Source of the DNA: Amorphoplanes friuliensis DSM 7358
GTDB taxonomy: Bacteria; Actinomycetota; Actinomycetes; Mycobacteriales; Micromonosporaceae
NCBI RefSeq assembly: GCF_000494755.1
Contig: NC_022657.1
Coordinates: 4,750,001-4,814,000, forward strand
DNA: 64,000 nucleotides
Direction: 5' to 3'
In this document: positions 42,523 through 51,037 of the stretch, piece after piece
Layout: each line of letters starts with the position of its first letter
Numbering within the stretch: the stretch's first letter is position 1
The notes under the pieces: model-generated
Seen by the model: only the letters and a program-made list of their open reading frames with translations
Told to the model about the DNA's origin: nothing
Databases searched by the model: none
Position numbers and translations under genes: made by a program

Positions 42523-44706
42523 TCAGGGACCGCTGACGATGCTGGTCACCTGGTGGCCGCTGTTGACGGCGGCGCCCGTGTTGTTGATGACGTGGGAGAT
42601 CGTGCCGACACCGCCGAGGGAGACGGTGACCATGTTGCGGAACTGGACGCCGGACTTGGCGGGGACCTCGAAGGCGCGGGCGTTGACCACACCGGGGTTG
42701 ACGTTGAAGTAGGCGTAGGAGCCGAGGCCCCAGGCCTGGTGGTTGTTCACCGAGTCGGCGACCTTGTACGCCGCCCACCCCTGCGTCGACCCGTTCATGT
42801 ACGCGGCCTGGTTCGGCGGGTCGTAGGGCATCTCGTTCTGGTAGAAGTACGTGCGCCCGTTCTCGCCGTTCCAGATGGTCTGGTACTGCTGGTAGTGCTC
42901 GACGAAGAGGCCGTAGAAGGTGACGTCGTCGCCGTTGACGATCAGGCCGTTCGCCGCGGTGTTGACGTTCCAGCCGACCGTGCCGCCGTTGCCGTGGTCG
43001 GCGCGCCAGATCCAGGCGTGGTCGCCGATGACGTCGTCGCTGTTGATGCGCAGGGACACCGAGGCCTTGCCGGCGATCGCGCCGCCGATGCGGAAGAACA
43101 CGTCGGACAGCACCGTCGGGTTGGCGGAGTGGTCGGCGGACGAGCCGGTCGGGCCGACCTCCATGAGCACCGGCGAGTTGGTCGTACCGGCGTCGAACAG
43201 GACACCGGCGACCCGGACGCCGTCGACGTCGGCGACGGTCATCGCTGTGATGCCGTTCTGCGGGACGAAGGTGGCCAGGCCCAGGCCGAGCACGACCGTG
43301 CCGGCGCGGGTCACGTTGAGCGTCTGGTTGAGGTTGTAGACACCCGGCGTGACGAGCAGGTTCTTGCCGGAGGCGAGGGCGGCGTTGATGTTCGCGGCGG
43401 TCTCGCCCGGCTTGACGACGAAGAACGAGCTGATCGGCAGCGACGAGCCGGCCGGGGTGCCGTTCGACCAGGTGGTGCCGCTCGAGTTGTTCCGCACGGC
43501 GGGCACGAAGACCTGGTAGTTGCCGCTGTTGTCGACGTACAGGTACGGCTTCTCGGCGACCTTCGGCGTCTGGGCGATGGTCGTGTAGGGCGGGTTCGGG
43601 AAGCTGTTGCCCGGCGAGCCCGGGGACCCGACGAAGACCTGGTTCCAGTTCGAGCCCGACCAGGAGCCCATCTGCGAGTTACGGGTGATCCACTGCTGCT
43701 GCGACCCGGACTGGATCTGGCCGTCGATCTTGGTGTCGGACATCCAGCCGCCGGAGGACCAGCCGCCGTCGGAGAGCGCCAGGTTGCCGCGCACGTGCAT
43801 GCGGCGGTACGGCGCGGCCTGTGAGACGGCCCAGCGGTCGAGGCCGCCGTTCGGGGTCACCGAGAGGCCCTCGGCCGCACGCCAGAAGTTCTGCGTGGCG
43901 TTCTGGGAGCCGTCCGGCCACCAGTCGGCCTCGGCGTGCACGGCACCGTTGATGTTGACGGCGTCGGGGACCAGGCCCAGCCCGGCGACCTGTGTGAAGA
44001 AGCCGACGTTGGCGTCGACGTTGTACGAGCCCGGCTTGAACAGCAGGGCGTACCGCTGGTTGCCGAACTGGTTCTGGACCTGCTGGTTGAAGACGGTGTT
44101 GAGGCGGTTCTGGATGGTCGACTGCGACATCGACGGGTCGAAGATCGACACGTTCGGGCCGAGGTCGGGGTTGCCGCTGCCCGGCGGCACGGTCGTCGGG
44201 GTCACCGGCGGGGTGGTCGGGGGCGTCGAGGCACCGTTGACCGTCCACTTCTGGTTGGCGCCGCCGCCGCAGGTCCAGAGCTGGAGCTTCGCGCCGTCGG
44301 CGAGGTTGTTGTCCTTGATGTCGAGGCACTTGTTCGCCTTGACGTTGACCAGGTCCTTGCCGGCCGTGTACGTCCACTGCTGGCTGGTCAGCCCGGCGAA
44401 GCAGTCCCAGAGGTGCACGGTGGCGCCGTCGGTGGTGGCGCCGTTGACGACGTCGAGGCACTTGCCCAGGCCCTTGAGCGACTTGTCGTCGCCGTAGGTC
44501 CAGGTCTGGTTGGGCCCGCTCGCGCAGGACCACATCTGGGGGAGGTTGCCGTTCGCGGTCGAGCCGTCGGTCACGTCGAGGCATTTGCCGTTGGCGGTGC
44601 TGACCACGGAGCCGGTGGTGGCCGCCATGGCGTTGGTGACTCCGACGACGCCGAGCACGCCGACCACCGCGGTGGTCACGAGCACGGCGAGGGTGCGCCG
44701 ATTCAT
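42523..44706 (-). CDS. Secreted ricin-lectin plus beta-helix protein (putative glycosidase)
   Basis: A 727-residue secreted protein. Signal peptide 1-28 (RRTLAVLVTTAVVGVLGVVG..AMA), then a CBM13 ricin trefoil (about 30-155) with three QxW repeats (QTWTY, QQWTY, QKWTV), a Thr/Pro linker, and a large right-handed beta-helix-like domain (about 175-727). The latter shows LLFKPGSYNVDANVGFFTQVAGLGL and VVLGLGLATFVPQNGITAM. Such proteins occur in Streptomyces under misleading names; GH55-like glucanase activity is possible. AAGGA precedes the ATG. It follows the alginate-lyase-like gene by 30 bases, so they form one operon. Confidence 0.8.
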   Translation of the reverse strand: MNRRTLAVLVTTAVVGVLGVVGVTNAMAATTGSVVSTANGKCLDVTDGSTANGNLPQMWSCASGPNQTWTYGDDKSLKGLGKCLDVVNGATTDGATVHLWDCFAGLTSQQWTYTAGKDLVNVKANKCLDIKDNNLADGAKLQLWTCGGGANQKWTVNGASTPPTTPPVTPTTVPPGSGNPDLGPNVSIFDPSMSQSTIQNRLNTVFNQQVQNQFGNQRYALLFKPGSYNVDANVGFFTQVAGLGLVPDAVNINGAVHAEADWWPDGSQNATQNFWRAAEGLSVTPNGGLDRWAVSQAAPYRRMHVRGNLALSDGGWSSGGWMSDTKIDGQIQSGSQQQWITRNSQMGSWSGSNWNQVFVGSPGSPGNSFPNPPYTTIAQTPKVAEKPYLYVDNSGNYQVFVPAVRNNSSGTTWSNGTPAGSSLPISSFFVVKPGETAANINAALASGKNLLVTPGVYNLNQTLNVTRAGTVVLGLGLATFVPQNGITAMTVADVDGVRVAGVLFDAGTTNSPVLMEVGPTGSSADHSANPTVLSDVFFRIGGAIAGKASVSLRINSDDVIGDHAWIWRADHGNGGTVGWNVNTAANGLIVNGDDVTFYGLFVEHYQQYQTIWNGENGRTYFYQNEMPYDPPNQAAYMNGSTQGWAAYKVADSVNNHQAWGLGSYAYFNVNPGVVNARAFEVPAKSGVQFRNMVTVSLGGVGTISHVINNTGAAVNSGHQVTSIVSGP

Positions 44707-44736
44707 AGAGATCCTTCTGGGGGACGGGGGTGGGGA

Positions 44737-45948
44737 TCAGGCGGGGTTGGCGGCGTGGGTGAGCGTCTCCCACGCGACGAACAGGTTGTTGCTGCCCTGC
44801 GGCCGCTTGGCGTTCGTGTAGGTCTCGGTGTTGGCCATCGCGATGCCGAGACGGTTGTGCAGGGCGTTGAAGGCGACCTCACTGATCGGGCCGAGGCCCT
44901 TGGTGACGCTGCCGCCGCAGATGGTCGAGGGCACGGCCGTACCGTTCTCGAACTTGGTGTGCAGCCCGAACGAGTGCCGCAGCCGGTCCTGCAGCTCGGG
45001 GTAGAGGTCGCCGCCCTGGATGCGAGTGGTCTCGGCGACGTGCGCGATCGCGGAGAGGCCGTACCCGGTGTGGACGAAGTCGCGGCAGGTCTCCTGGGAG
45101 AGCCCGTCGACGAAGGTGCTCTGGCCCTGCCAGAAGCTGATCAGCTCGGCGCGGGTGTCGATGCCACCGGCCGGCGGGTACTTCGGCTGCGAGCCGTCCG
45201 CGGTCACGTAGATGTACGAGGCGGCACGCAGCTTGAATCGGGCGATCGCGCGGTCGTAACTGGCCCGGTCGTCGAGGAAGACGGAGATGCCGACGGCGGC
45301 CTCCATCATCGACAGCTCCCAGTTGCCGTTGCTGCCGCTGCCGGGGATGACCACGGGCAGGTAGACCGTGCGCAGCATGGTGGCGAAGCGCCCCTGGTTG
45401 GGCCAGCTCGTGTACGTGTGCTTGATGATCTCCGCGGCGCGCGGCCAGACCGAACCGGCCCACGCCGTCTGCAGCGGCGCGTTGCTGTTGGTGTGGTTCT
45501 TGATCGTGGCCGACCAGGCGTCCATCAGCGCGATCGCCTTGGTCGCGTACGCGGCGTTCCCGGTGATGTACCAGGCCAGCGCGTCGGTGTACGCCGCGAT
45601 GGCGTCCTCACGCTCGTCGGTGCACCCGTTGTTCGGATTGGAGTAGGAGCCGCACTCGACGGTCGCGCGCGGCTTCGGTGTCCGCGTCAGTGAGGCGTAC
45701 CTGCTGGCCATCATCTGGTTGTAGGCGGCGGTCCAGGGCTGCGCCTTGGCGGCGACCCGGCCCTTGACGAAGTCCAGCTGGGGGCGGCTGAGCAGGACAC
45801 CGGGGTGGCTGAAGACGGCGGCGGCCGCGGTGGTCCGGGCGGGGACGACCGTGTCGGCGCTCGCGGCGAAGCGCACGCCGACCGTCGCCAGGACGGCGAG
45901 GACGACGGTGCCGGTCGCGAGCAGCACACGGCGGGGGGATCTCGGCAC
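44737..45948 (-). CDS. Secreted alginate lyase family polysaccharide lyase
   Basis: A 403-residue exported protein. Signal (RRVLLATGTVVLAVLATVGVRFAASA) then the alpha/alpha-toroid alginate-lyase fold (PF05426-like): HPGVLLSRPQLDFVKGRVA, AYTDALAWYITGNAAYATKAI, NGNWELSMMEAAVGISVF, and catalytic-region SQETCRDFVHTGYGLSAIAHVAE. The Tyr/His/Asn content of the motifs fits PL38-like lyases that cut uronate polymers. GTG 45948 with AGGGAG five bases before. First gene of the operon with the lectin/beta-helix protein; probable LacI-type control upstream. Confidence 0.85.
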   Translation of the reverse strand: MPRSPRRVLLATGTVVLAVLATVGVRFAASADTVVPARTTAAAAVFSHPGVLLSRPQLDFVKGRVAAKAQPWTAAYNQMMASRYASLTRTPKPRATVECGSYSNPNNGCTDEREDAIAAYTDALAWYITGNAAYATKAIALMDAWSATIKNHTNSNAPLQTAWAGSVWPRAAEIIKHTYTSWPNQGRFATMLRTVYLPVVIPGSGSNGNWELSMMEAAVGISVFLDDRASYDRAIARFKLRAASYIYVTADGSQPKYPPAGGIDTRAELISFWQGQSTFVDGLSQETCRDFVHTGYGLSAIAHVAETTRIQGGDLYPELQDRLRHSFGLHTKFENGTAVPSTICGGSVTKGLGPISEVAFNALHNRLGIAMANTETYTNAKRPQGSNNLFVAWETLTHAANPA

Positions 45949-46073
45949 TACGGACTCCCTGTGGGGGCGGGGAACCGGAAAGGGACTTAACAGTGCCGAA
46001 CTTAATCGTGGCGAATGGGACGTGGTCAAGCAGACATCGACCAACTTAAGGATGACGAAAGGTTCACCCGTCA

Positions 46074-46088
46074 GAGAGCGCTTTCTCG
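46074..46088. promoter_or_regulatory. LacI-type operator, copy 1
   Basis: GAGAGCGCTTTCTCG, an imperfect palindrome with the AGCGCT core typical of LacI-family sugar repressors. It lies 126 bases upstream of the lyase gene and is the exact reverse complement of the site at 46128. Confidence 0.65.
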
Positions 46089-46127
46089 TGCGACAGAGCG
46101 GGATCACCCGCCCGGAACCGGTTTCGG

Positions 46128-46142
46128 CGAGAAAGCGCTCTC
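46128..46142. promoter_or_regulatory. LacI-type operator, copy 2
   Basis: CGAGAAAGCGCTCTC, the exact inverse of the first copy, 39 bases apart and overlapping the stop of the YCII gene. The pair could allow looping or cooperative binding by a LacI-type regulator encoded elsewhere. Confidence 0.6.
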
Positions 46143-46473
46143 ACGGGGTCAGCAACCGACGCACATCGATCGGTGACGCCAGCGGTGCGCCGCCCGGACC
46201 CGGCGCCGCCGACGCTCGCGCCGCTATCCGGAGCGCACGGTCCTCCGTCTCGACGTCGACGATCCGGAACCCCGAGAGCGCGGGCAGCACACCCGCCACC
46301 CCGTCACCGGCGACCAGATGGGAGTCCCCGGCCAGCCCCTGGCTCTCCACCAGCTCCCCCGCCCGGTCGAGCTCGTCGTCGAGATCCCGCTGATAGTCGT
46401 AGTGGCGCTGCACGTCGGCGGGTGCCCACGTACCCATGGCGGTGTGATGCTGGATGAGCAGGAACTTCGTCAT
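46141..46473 (-). CDS. YCII-like domain protein
   Basis: A 110-residue YCII/DGPF-type protein (MTKFLLIQHHTAMGTWAPADVQRHYDYQRDL, dimeric ferredoxin-like fold; residues SQGLAGD and a late FRIVDVETEDRALRIAA). The family has unclear function; some are fused to sigma factors in actinobacteria. No sigma gene is next to it. It is divergent from a VOC-family gene with 45 bases between starts. Confidence 0.85.
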   Translation of the reverse strand: MTKFLLIQHHTAMGTWAPADVQRHYDYQRDLDDELDRAGELVESQGLAGDSHLVAGDGVAGVLPALSGFRIVDVETEDRALRIAARASAAPGPGGAPLASPIDVRRLLTP

Positions 46474-46518
46474 GCTCCTGGGTCGTGCCCGCCCCGCCGT
46501 TCTCGACATGGAGGACTC

Positions 46519-46926
46519 ATGCCCCTCGGCCGGCTCCACCACACGATCGTCGACTGCCCGGACCCCCTGGCGCTGGCGACGTTCTACAGCCACCTGCTGG
46601 GCACCCCGATCACCTACCGCGACGACGACTTCGCGGTCGTCTCGACCAGCGACCGGGCGTCCGGCCTGGCGTTCCAGCGCGCGCCGGACCACCGGGCGCC
46701 GACCTGGCCGGACCCGGCGGTCCCCCAGCAGATCCACCTCGACGTGATGGTCGAGGACGTCGCCGCCGCGTCCGCTGCGGTGATCGCCCTGGGCGCCACC
46801 CCGCTGCCCGGCACAGGCGTGTTCGCCGACCCCGCCGGCCACCCCTTCTGCCTGATCCCGCGCCCGCACTGGGCTCCGCCGATCCCTTTGGGACAATCGC
46901 CGGATGAAGATCACCGCACTGCGTGA
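46519..46926 (+). CDS. VOC-family (glyoxalase/bleomycin-resistance-like) protein
   Basis: A 135-residue VOC protein with two beta-alpha-beta-beta-beta modules: LGRLHHTIVDCPDPLALATFYSHLLG and QQIHLDVMVEDVAAASAAVIALGA, ending in FADPAGHPFCLIPRP. Metal ligands His and Glu are partly preserved (HHT..., HLD). Substrate unknown. GGAGG lies just upstream. The last 23 bases overlap the GNAT gene, indicating coupled translation. Confidence 0.88.
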   Translation: MPLGRLHHTIVDCPDPLALATFYSHLLGTPITYRDDDFAVVSTSDRASGLAFQRAPDHRAPTWPDPAVPQQIHLDVMVEDVAAASAAVIALGATPLPGTGVFADPAGHPFCLIPRPHWAPPIPLGQSPDEDHRTA

Positions 46927-47764
46927 GACCGGGTCCAGCTCCTCGTCGTACCGGCTGGCCTGGGTGGCCGCGACCGGCGACGGCTCACCGGCGGCGACGG
47001 CGTACCTGCGGGTCTTCACCGTGGCCGGGGCGGGGCACCGGGCCGAGGCCGAGATCTACGTGCACCCCGCCGAACGCCGCCGCGGCGTCGGCGGCACTCT
47101 GCTGGACACGGTCGTGGCCGCCGGCCGCGAGCTGGGGAAGCGCACCCTGATCGCCGGCCCGGTCGACGCCGGATCAGCCGGCGAGAGTTTCCTGACCGCG
47201 CGCGGCCTGCGCCCGGTCCTCTCCCTGACCTACACCCGGCTGGCGCTGACCGACGACCCGCCGCAGGTTGCGACGCCCGCCGGGTACAGGCTGATCAGCT
47301 GGGAGGGGACCGTCCCCGACGAGCTGGCGGCAACCTTCGCGGAGTCCCGGCGCGCGATGGACGACATGCCCATGGACGACGCCGACTTCGGCGTGGAGAC
47401 CTGGGACGTCGACCGCGTCCGCGCCATCGCCGCGGCCATCAAGGAACGCGGCGACATCCTCTGCACGGTCGCGGCCCTCGACGAGTCCGACGGCACGATC
47501 GCGGGCTTCACCGAGCTCGTCGTCCCGGGCAGCGGCACCGGCGACGCCCAGCACTACGGCACCGGCGTCCTGCCCGCCCACCGCGGCCACGGACTCGCCC
47601 GCTGGATGAAGATCGAAGCCATCCGCCACACCCGCACCCGCCATCCAGGCATCACCGGGTTGCTCGCGGACACCGCCGACAGCAACACCGTCATGCGGAA
47701 GATCAACGACTCCCTCGGGTACGCGCCGACCCACCGTTCCGTGCTGTTCCAGCTCGACCTCTGA
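46904..47764 (+). CDS. Tandem GNAT-family N-acetyltransferase
   Basis: A 286-residue protein with two GNAT folds. The first (about 1-115) has the acetyl-CoA loop HPAERRRGVGGTLLDTVVAAG; the second (about 125-286) has VLPAHRGHGLARWMKIEAI and ends in NDSLGYAPTHRSVLFQLDL. This two-domain layout is common among actinobacterial aminoglycoside or mycothiol-type acetyltransferases, but MshD has a distinct size and motif set. GACAAT six bases before the ATG suggests an additional leaderless promoter. Substrate not assigned. Its stop abuts the convergent gene at 47765 with no spacer. Confidence 0.87.
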   Translation: MKITALRETGSSSSSYRLAWVAATGDGSPAATAYLRVFTVAGAGHRAEAEIYVHPAERRRGVGGTLLDTVVAAGRELGKRTLIAGPVDAGSAGESFLTARGLRPVLSLTYTRLALTDDPPQVATPAGYRLISWEGTVPDELAATFAESRRAMDDMPMDDADFGVETWDVDRVRAIAAAIKERGDILCTVAALDESDGTIAGFTELVVPGSGTGDAQHYGTGVLPAHRGHGLARWMKIEAIRHTRTRHPGITGLLADTADSNTVMRKINDSLGYAPTHRSVLFQLDL

Positions 47765-48715
47765 TCACCGGCGCGCCCACGCCTCCCAGGCGGCCAGCCA
47801 CGAACGCTCCGCCAGCGCGCCCGCATCGAGGATCGCACCCCGCCGCGCCTGCCAGGCCAGCTGCGCCGCGCGGCTGGGAACACGGTCGCTGAGTCCGGTG
47901 CCGTGCAGAAGTGTCTCGGTGATCGCGCGTTCGCGCCGTTCGTCGTCGTTGCGGAACCACGCGGCCTGCTGCTGCAGATTGGCCAGATGCGCCACGATGT
48001 CACTCACGGCGTGCTCCGCAACGGGGACCGGCTGATCAGTGAGGTCACTCTGCCGCCGGACCGCGGCCTGCCACAAACTCCTCCAGTACGCCGGGAGCTC
48101 CGGCACCGGCCCGCCGTCCCGCCGCCACTCCGCCTGCGCCCGCCCGAACCGCAGCGACGCGTCCACGAGCTCCCGATGCGGCTCCCGCGTCAGCTCACCA
48201 GGGATCCCGGCCGGGCGGGGCTGAGGGCGTACCGAGGGCATCCGGGGCCGGGACAGCACGGGCAGCAGGTCGGCGACGGTCTCGAGCCGCACCCGGCCGG
48301 GATCCCAGTCCCGCGCGACCACGGTGAACTCGACACCCTCCCGCTCACAGCGCGCCGCCCACCACCGATCGCCGGCGCGCACGATCCGCGCGTCGAGCTC
48401 GGCACCGTCCAGGATCATGGTGGTCGCGTCCTCGGTCCAGCTCACGGCCGAGAGCCGGTCACCGTGCCCCCGCAAACACTCCTCGAGGACCTCCCGCACC
48501 GGCGTGGCCACCCGGATCCCGGTCCACCGCGCGGTGTCCACGGTCACGAACGGCCCGGCGTCCTCGTAGACGATGCTGACGCAGACCACACAGTCGTCCG
48601 ACCGCTCCATCCCGGCAAACACCGCCGCGCCCGGAACACCGTCCGGCGCGAGCCCGGCGACCGGGATCCCGCTGTCGAGCAACTCGCGCTGCATCCGGCT
48701 CTCGTAACTCCGCAC
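47765..48715 (-). CDS. Conserved hypothetical actinobacterial protein
   Basis: A 316-residue soluble protein that I do not recognise. The N-terminal half is beta-rich (VVCVSIVYEDAGPFVTVDTARWTG, LSAVSWTEDATTMILDGAELDARIV) and the C-terminal half helical, with LQQQAAWFRNDDERRERAITETLLHGTG. No signal peptide or membrane segment. The GTG at 48715 is chosen because GGGGGAGG lies five bases upstream. It is divergent from the DUF1963 gene, with 108 bases between. Confidence 0.7.
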   Translation of the reverse strand: MRSYESRMQRELLDSGIPVAGLAPDGVPGAAVFAGMERSDDCVVCVSIVYEDAGPFVTVDTARWTGIRVATPVREVLEECLRGHGDRLSAVSWTEDATTMILDGAELDARIVRAGDRWWAARCEREGVEFTVVARDWDPGRVRLETVADLLPVLSRPRMPSVRPQPRPAGIPGELTREPHRELVDASLRFGRAQAEWRRDGGPVPELPAYWRSLWQAAVRRQSDLTDQPVPVAEHAVSDIVAHLANLQQQAAWFRNDDERRERAITETLLHGTGLSDRVPSRAAQLAWQARRGAILDAGALAERSWLAAWEAWARR

Positions 48716-48823
48716 GGACACCTCCCCCGGTCCACCTCCAGTCACCGTAAGCACGCCGCCCCGCCCACCACCATCCACGAACCGTGCCGGATGCTGAACC
48801 ATCGGACCGTGAAGGAGAGCACC

Positions 48824-49576
48824 ATGGCGGAGTGGGCGGCCCTGCGCCGGAGCTCGTCGGCGGCCGGACCCTTCGACGCGTGGCTCGCGCCGCGGTCGGA
48901 GCTGACCTGGCGCCCGGCTCCGGAGCCCGTCACCGGTCCGGTGGCCAAGCTCGGCGGGCAGCCGGTCTGGCTGGACGAACCGTTCTGGCCGGTGTCGGCG
49001 ACCTCCGGCGAGCCGATGACCTTTGCCGGGCAGTTCCCGCTGCCCGGCCCGGACGTGCGTCTCGCCTACCTGTTTCTGACGCAGGACGAGGAGTGCCTGG
49101 CGGAGACGTTCGAGTTCGAGGGCGGCGAGAACGCCCTGCTCATCCAGCCGGGCGGGCGCATCCCCGGGTTCGTCACCGGAATCCCCCGGGCCACCGGACC
49201 GTCCCTGTGGCGCCGCGGCGCGAAATGGACCGACCGCGTTCCCGTGGAGTTGCTCCTCGACGTCCGTGAGCCGGACGCGGCCGCCCGGGTCCGGTTCGAC
49301 CGTGAGATCGCCGGTCAGGATGCCGTGCGCACCGGCGTGCATCGGGAGGAGGACGACGACGCGGAGGCCGACTGCCGCAGTTACGTCGGGGGCCGGCCGC
49401 TGTTCTGGCAGCCGTGGACCACCGTCGTCGACTCCGCCTGGCGCTTCTTCTTCCAGCTCGACGGCGCCGAGGGTGCCGACGGCGACGACTTCGCCCTCAA
49501 CTTCGGTGGTGGCACCGGGTATGCCTTCCTCAGCGAGGACGGACGCGAGGGCCGCTTCTTCTGGGACTGCGTCTGA
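48824..49576 (+). CDS. DUF1963 (YwqG-like) protein
   Basis: A 250-residue cytoplasmic beta-rich protein. Family marks include KLGGQPVWLDEPFWPVSA, FAGQFPLPG, an acidic middle and the ending FGGGTGYAFLSEDGREGRFFWDCV, all typical of the DUF1963/YwqG group. Function unknown; some members lie beside toxin-type genes, but none is obvious here. AAGGAG precedes the ATG by six bases. Its 3' end is two bases from the convergent TetR gene. Confidence 0.88.
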   Translation: MAEWAALRRSSSAAGPFDAWLAPRSELTWRPAPEPVTGPVAKLGGQPVWLDEPFWPVSATSGEPMTFAGQFPLPGPDVRLAYLFLTQDEECLAETFEFEGGENALLIQPGGRIPGFVTGIPRATGPSLWRRGAKWTDRVPVELLLDVREPDAAARVRFDREIAGQDAVRTGVHREEDDDAEADCRSYVGGRPLFWQPWTTVVDSAWRFFFQLDGAEGADGDDFALNFGGGTGYAFLSEDGREGRFFWDCV

Positions 49577-49578
49577 GG

Positions 49579-50157
49579 TCAGGCGCGGACTGCGGCGACC
49601 GCCTGGTCGTAGAGGATCTCGACGTCACCTTCGCCGCCGCGGCGGGCCCAGGCCTCGACTGCGGCGTCGAGGCAGGCCAGGGCGCTGGCCACCAGCGCCT
49701 GGGCGCGGGGGTCGGGGGCGCCGCCCGGCTCGATGCCGAGGCGGGTCTCGATGTGCGGGACGAGAAGCTCCATCCACTGCAGCTGCTTCTCGACGTGGCG
49801 GGCGCGCAGGGACGGTGTGCTGTGGAACATGTGGGAGATGCCGATTGCCGTCTCGACCGTGTAGGCGGGCTGCTCGGTGAGGACCACGAGCGCCGCCCGC
49901 AGCGCCTCCCACGGGCCTTCGCCCTCGGGCCGGGCGGCGAGGGCGGCCTGAACGATGCGGCCACGTTCGGCCAGGTCGCCGAGGACGATGTCCTCCTTCG
50001 TGGCGAAGTAGCGGAACAGCGAGCGGCGGGAGATGCCGACCTCGGTGGCGATCTGGTCCATCGTGACGGCGTCGAAGCCGTGGTCGAGGAAGAGCCGCAT
50101 CGCCGCCGCGGCGATGTCGGACTGGACGGCCTGTCGTGTTCGTTCGCGTAACCCCAC
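49579..50157 (-). CDS. TetR/AcrR family transcriptional regulator
   Basis: A 192-residue TetR repressor. HTH: RLFLDHGFDAVTMDQIATEVGISRRSLFRYFATKEDIV. The C-terminal ligand domain resembles MftR-type regulators (APDPRAQALVASALACLDAAVEAW). GTG 50157 is supported by TAGGAT seven bases upstream (leaderless); an ATG at 50223 is rejected because it would overlap the divergent gene start. A perfect palindrome covers both divergent promoters, so it should repress itself and the SDR gene. Confidence 0.92.
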   Translation of the reverse strand: MGLRERTRQAVQSDIAAAAMRLFLDHGFDAVTMDQIATEVGISRRSLFRYFATKEDIVLGDLAERGRIVQAALAARPEGEGPWEALRAALVVLTEQPAYTVETAIGISHMFHSTPSLRARHVEKQLQWMELLVPHIETRLGIEPGGAPDPRAQALVASALACLDAAVEAWARRGGEGDVEILYDQAVAAVRA

Positions 50158-50164
50158 GGGTGTG

Positions 50165-50170
50165 ATCCTA
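50165..50170 (-). promoter_or_regulatory. Leaderless -10 box (TAGGAT) of the TetR gene
   Basis: TAGGAT read on the minus strand ends seven bases before the GTG at 50157, abutting the palindrome. Confidence 0.6.
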
Positions 50171-50198
50171 CACTCGGTGCCACTCTGGCACCGAGTGT
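50170..50198. promoter_or_regulatory. TetR operator, perfect 12-base inverted repeat
   Basis: ACACTCGGTGCC, five-base spacer ACTCT, then GGCACCGAGTGT. It lies between the -10 boxes of the divergent TetR and SDR genes, ideally placed to block both. Confidence 0.85.
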
Positions 50199-50209
50199 CA
50201 ATCGTGTCG

Positions 50210-50215
50210 TACGGT
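50210..50215 (+). promoter_or_regulatory. Leaderless -10 box (TACGGT) of the SDR gene
   Basis: TACGGT ends six bases before the ATG at 50222; no ribosome binding site is present. Confidence 0.6.
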
Positions 50216-50221
50216 GTAACC

Positions 50222-51001
50222 ATGACTGCTGTCGACTACCGCAACCAGACCACCCTGATCACCGGCGCGAGTTCGGGGATCGGCACCGAGTTCGCCCGGC
50301 GGATCGCCGCACGCGGGTCCGATGTCGTTCTCGTCGCGCGGCGCCGGGACCGCCTCGAGAAGCTCGCCGCCGAGCTCGACGTGAAGGCCACCGTGATCCC
50401 GCTCGACCTGAGCCGGCCCGACGCCGGTCAGGCCCTGTCCGAGGAGGTCGCCGACCGGGGCCTCCGGATCACCAGCCTGATCAACAACGCCGGTTTCGGC
50501 ACCCACGGGCCGTTCCACGGCGAGGACCCGCAGCGGCTCACCGAGGAGCTCAACGTCAACATCGCCAGTCTCGTCGGGATCAGCCGGGCGTTCATCGAGC
50601 CGCTGCGCTCGGCGGGCACCGGCGTGCTGGTCAACGTCGCGAGCCTGGCCGCGTACCAGTCGAGCCCGAACATGGCCGTCTACGCGGCCACGAAGGCGTT
50701 CGTGCTGAGCTTCACCGAGGCGCTCTGGGGCGAGGCGCGTGGCACGGGGCTGCGCGTACTGGCCCTGTCGCCGGGGCTGACCCGCACCGAGTTCTTCGAC
50801 GTCGTCGGCACGGACGTGATGGCCCAGCGGGCGACGTTCCAGACGCCGGGCGAGGTGGCCGACTTCGGGCTGCGGGTGCTCGACCGGCGCAACCCGCCGC
50901 CGAGCGCGGTGTCGGGCCGGCTCAACCGGGTCCTGTCCACCGGCAGCCGGCTGCTGACACGCCGTCGCACCGTGGTCGTCTCCGGCATGCTGACCGGCTG
51001 A
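50222..51001 (+). CDS. Short-chain dehydrogenase/reductase
   Basis: A 259-residue SDR. Cofactor motif TGASSGIG (residues 14-21), NNAG in SLINNAGFGTH, catalytic Ser in NVASLAAYQS and YxxxK in VYAATKAF. ARRRD after strand 2 points to NADP preference. The family is broad, so the substrate is not assigned. Leaderless start with TACGGT upstream. Repression by the divergent TetR through the palindrome at 50170 is expected. Confidence 0.93.
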   Translation: MTAVDYRNQTTLITGASSGIGTEFARRIAARGSDVVLVARRRDRLEKLAAELDVKATVIPLDLSRPDAGQALSEEVADRGLRITSLINNAGFGTHGPFHGEDPQRLTEELNVNIASLVGISRAFIEPLRSAGTGVLVNVASLAAYQSSPNMAVYAATKAFVLSFTEALWGEARGTGLRVLALSPGLTRTEFFDVVGTDVMAQRATFQTPGEVADFGLRVLDRRNPPPSAVSGRLNRVLSTGSRLLTRRRTVVVSGMLTG

Positions 51002-51016
51002 GTAGACAGTGTCTAC
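51002..51016. promoter_or_regulatory. Palindromic operator GTAGACA-G-TGTCTAC
   Basis: A perfect 15-base palindrome directly after the SDR stop and 22 bases before the TetR ATG. A second half-site, GTAGACAGTG, overlaps the -10 at 51025-51034. Probable autoregulatory site of the TetR protein downstream. Confidence 0.75.
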
Positions 51017-51025
51017 GCGGGCTGG

Positions 51026-51031
51026 TAGACA
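51026..51031 (+). promoter_or_regulatory. Leaderless -10 box (TAGACA)
   Basis: TAGACA ends six bases before the ATG at 51038, overlapping an operator half-site. Confidence 0.5.
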
Positions 51032-51037
51032 GTGCCC

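Noticed and set aside
42382-45693. Plus-strand frames of 480 and 585 codons across the lectin and lyase genes
   Set aside because: Val/Arg/Gly/Asp-rich shadows of the minus-strand secreted proteins, which have signal peptides and domain motifs.
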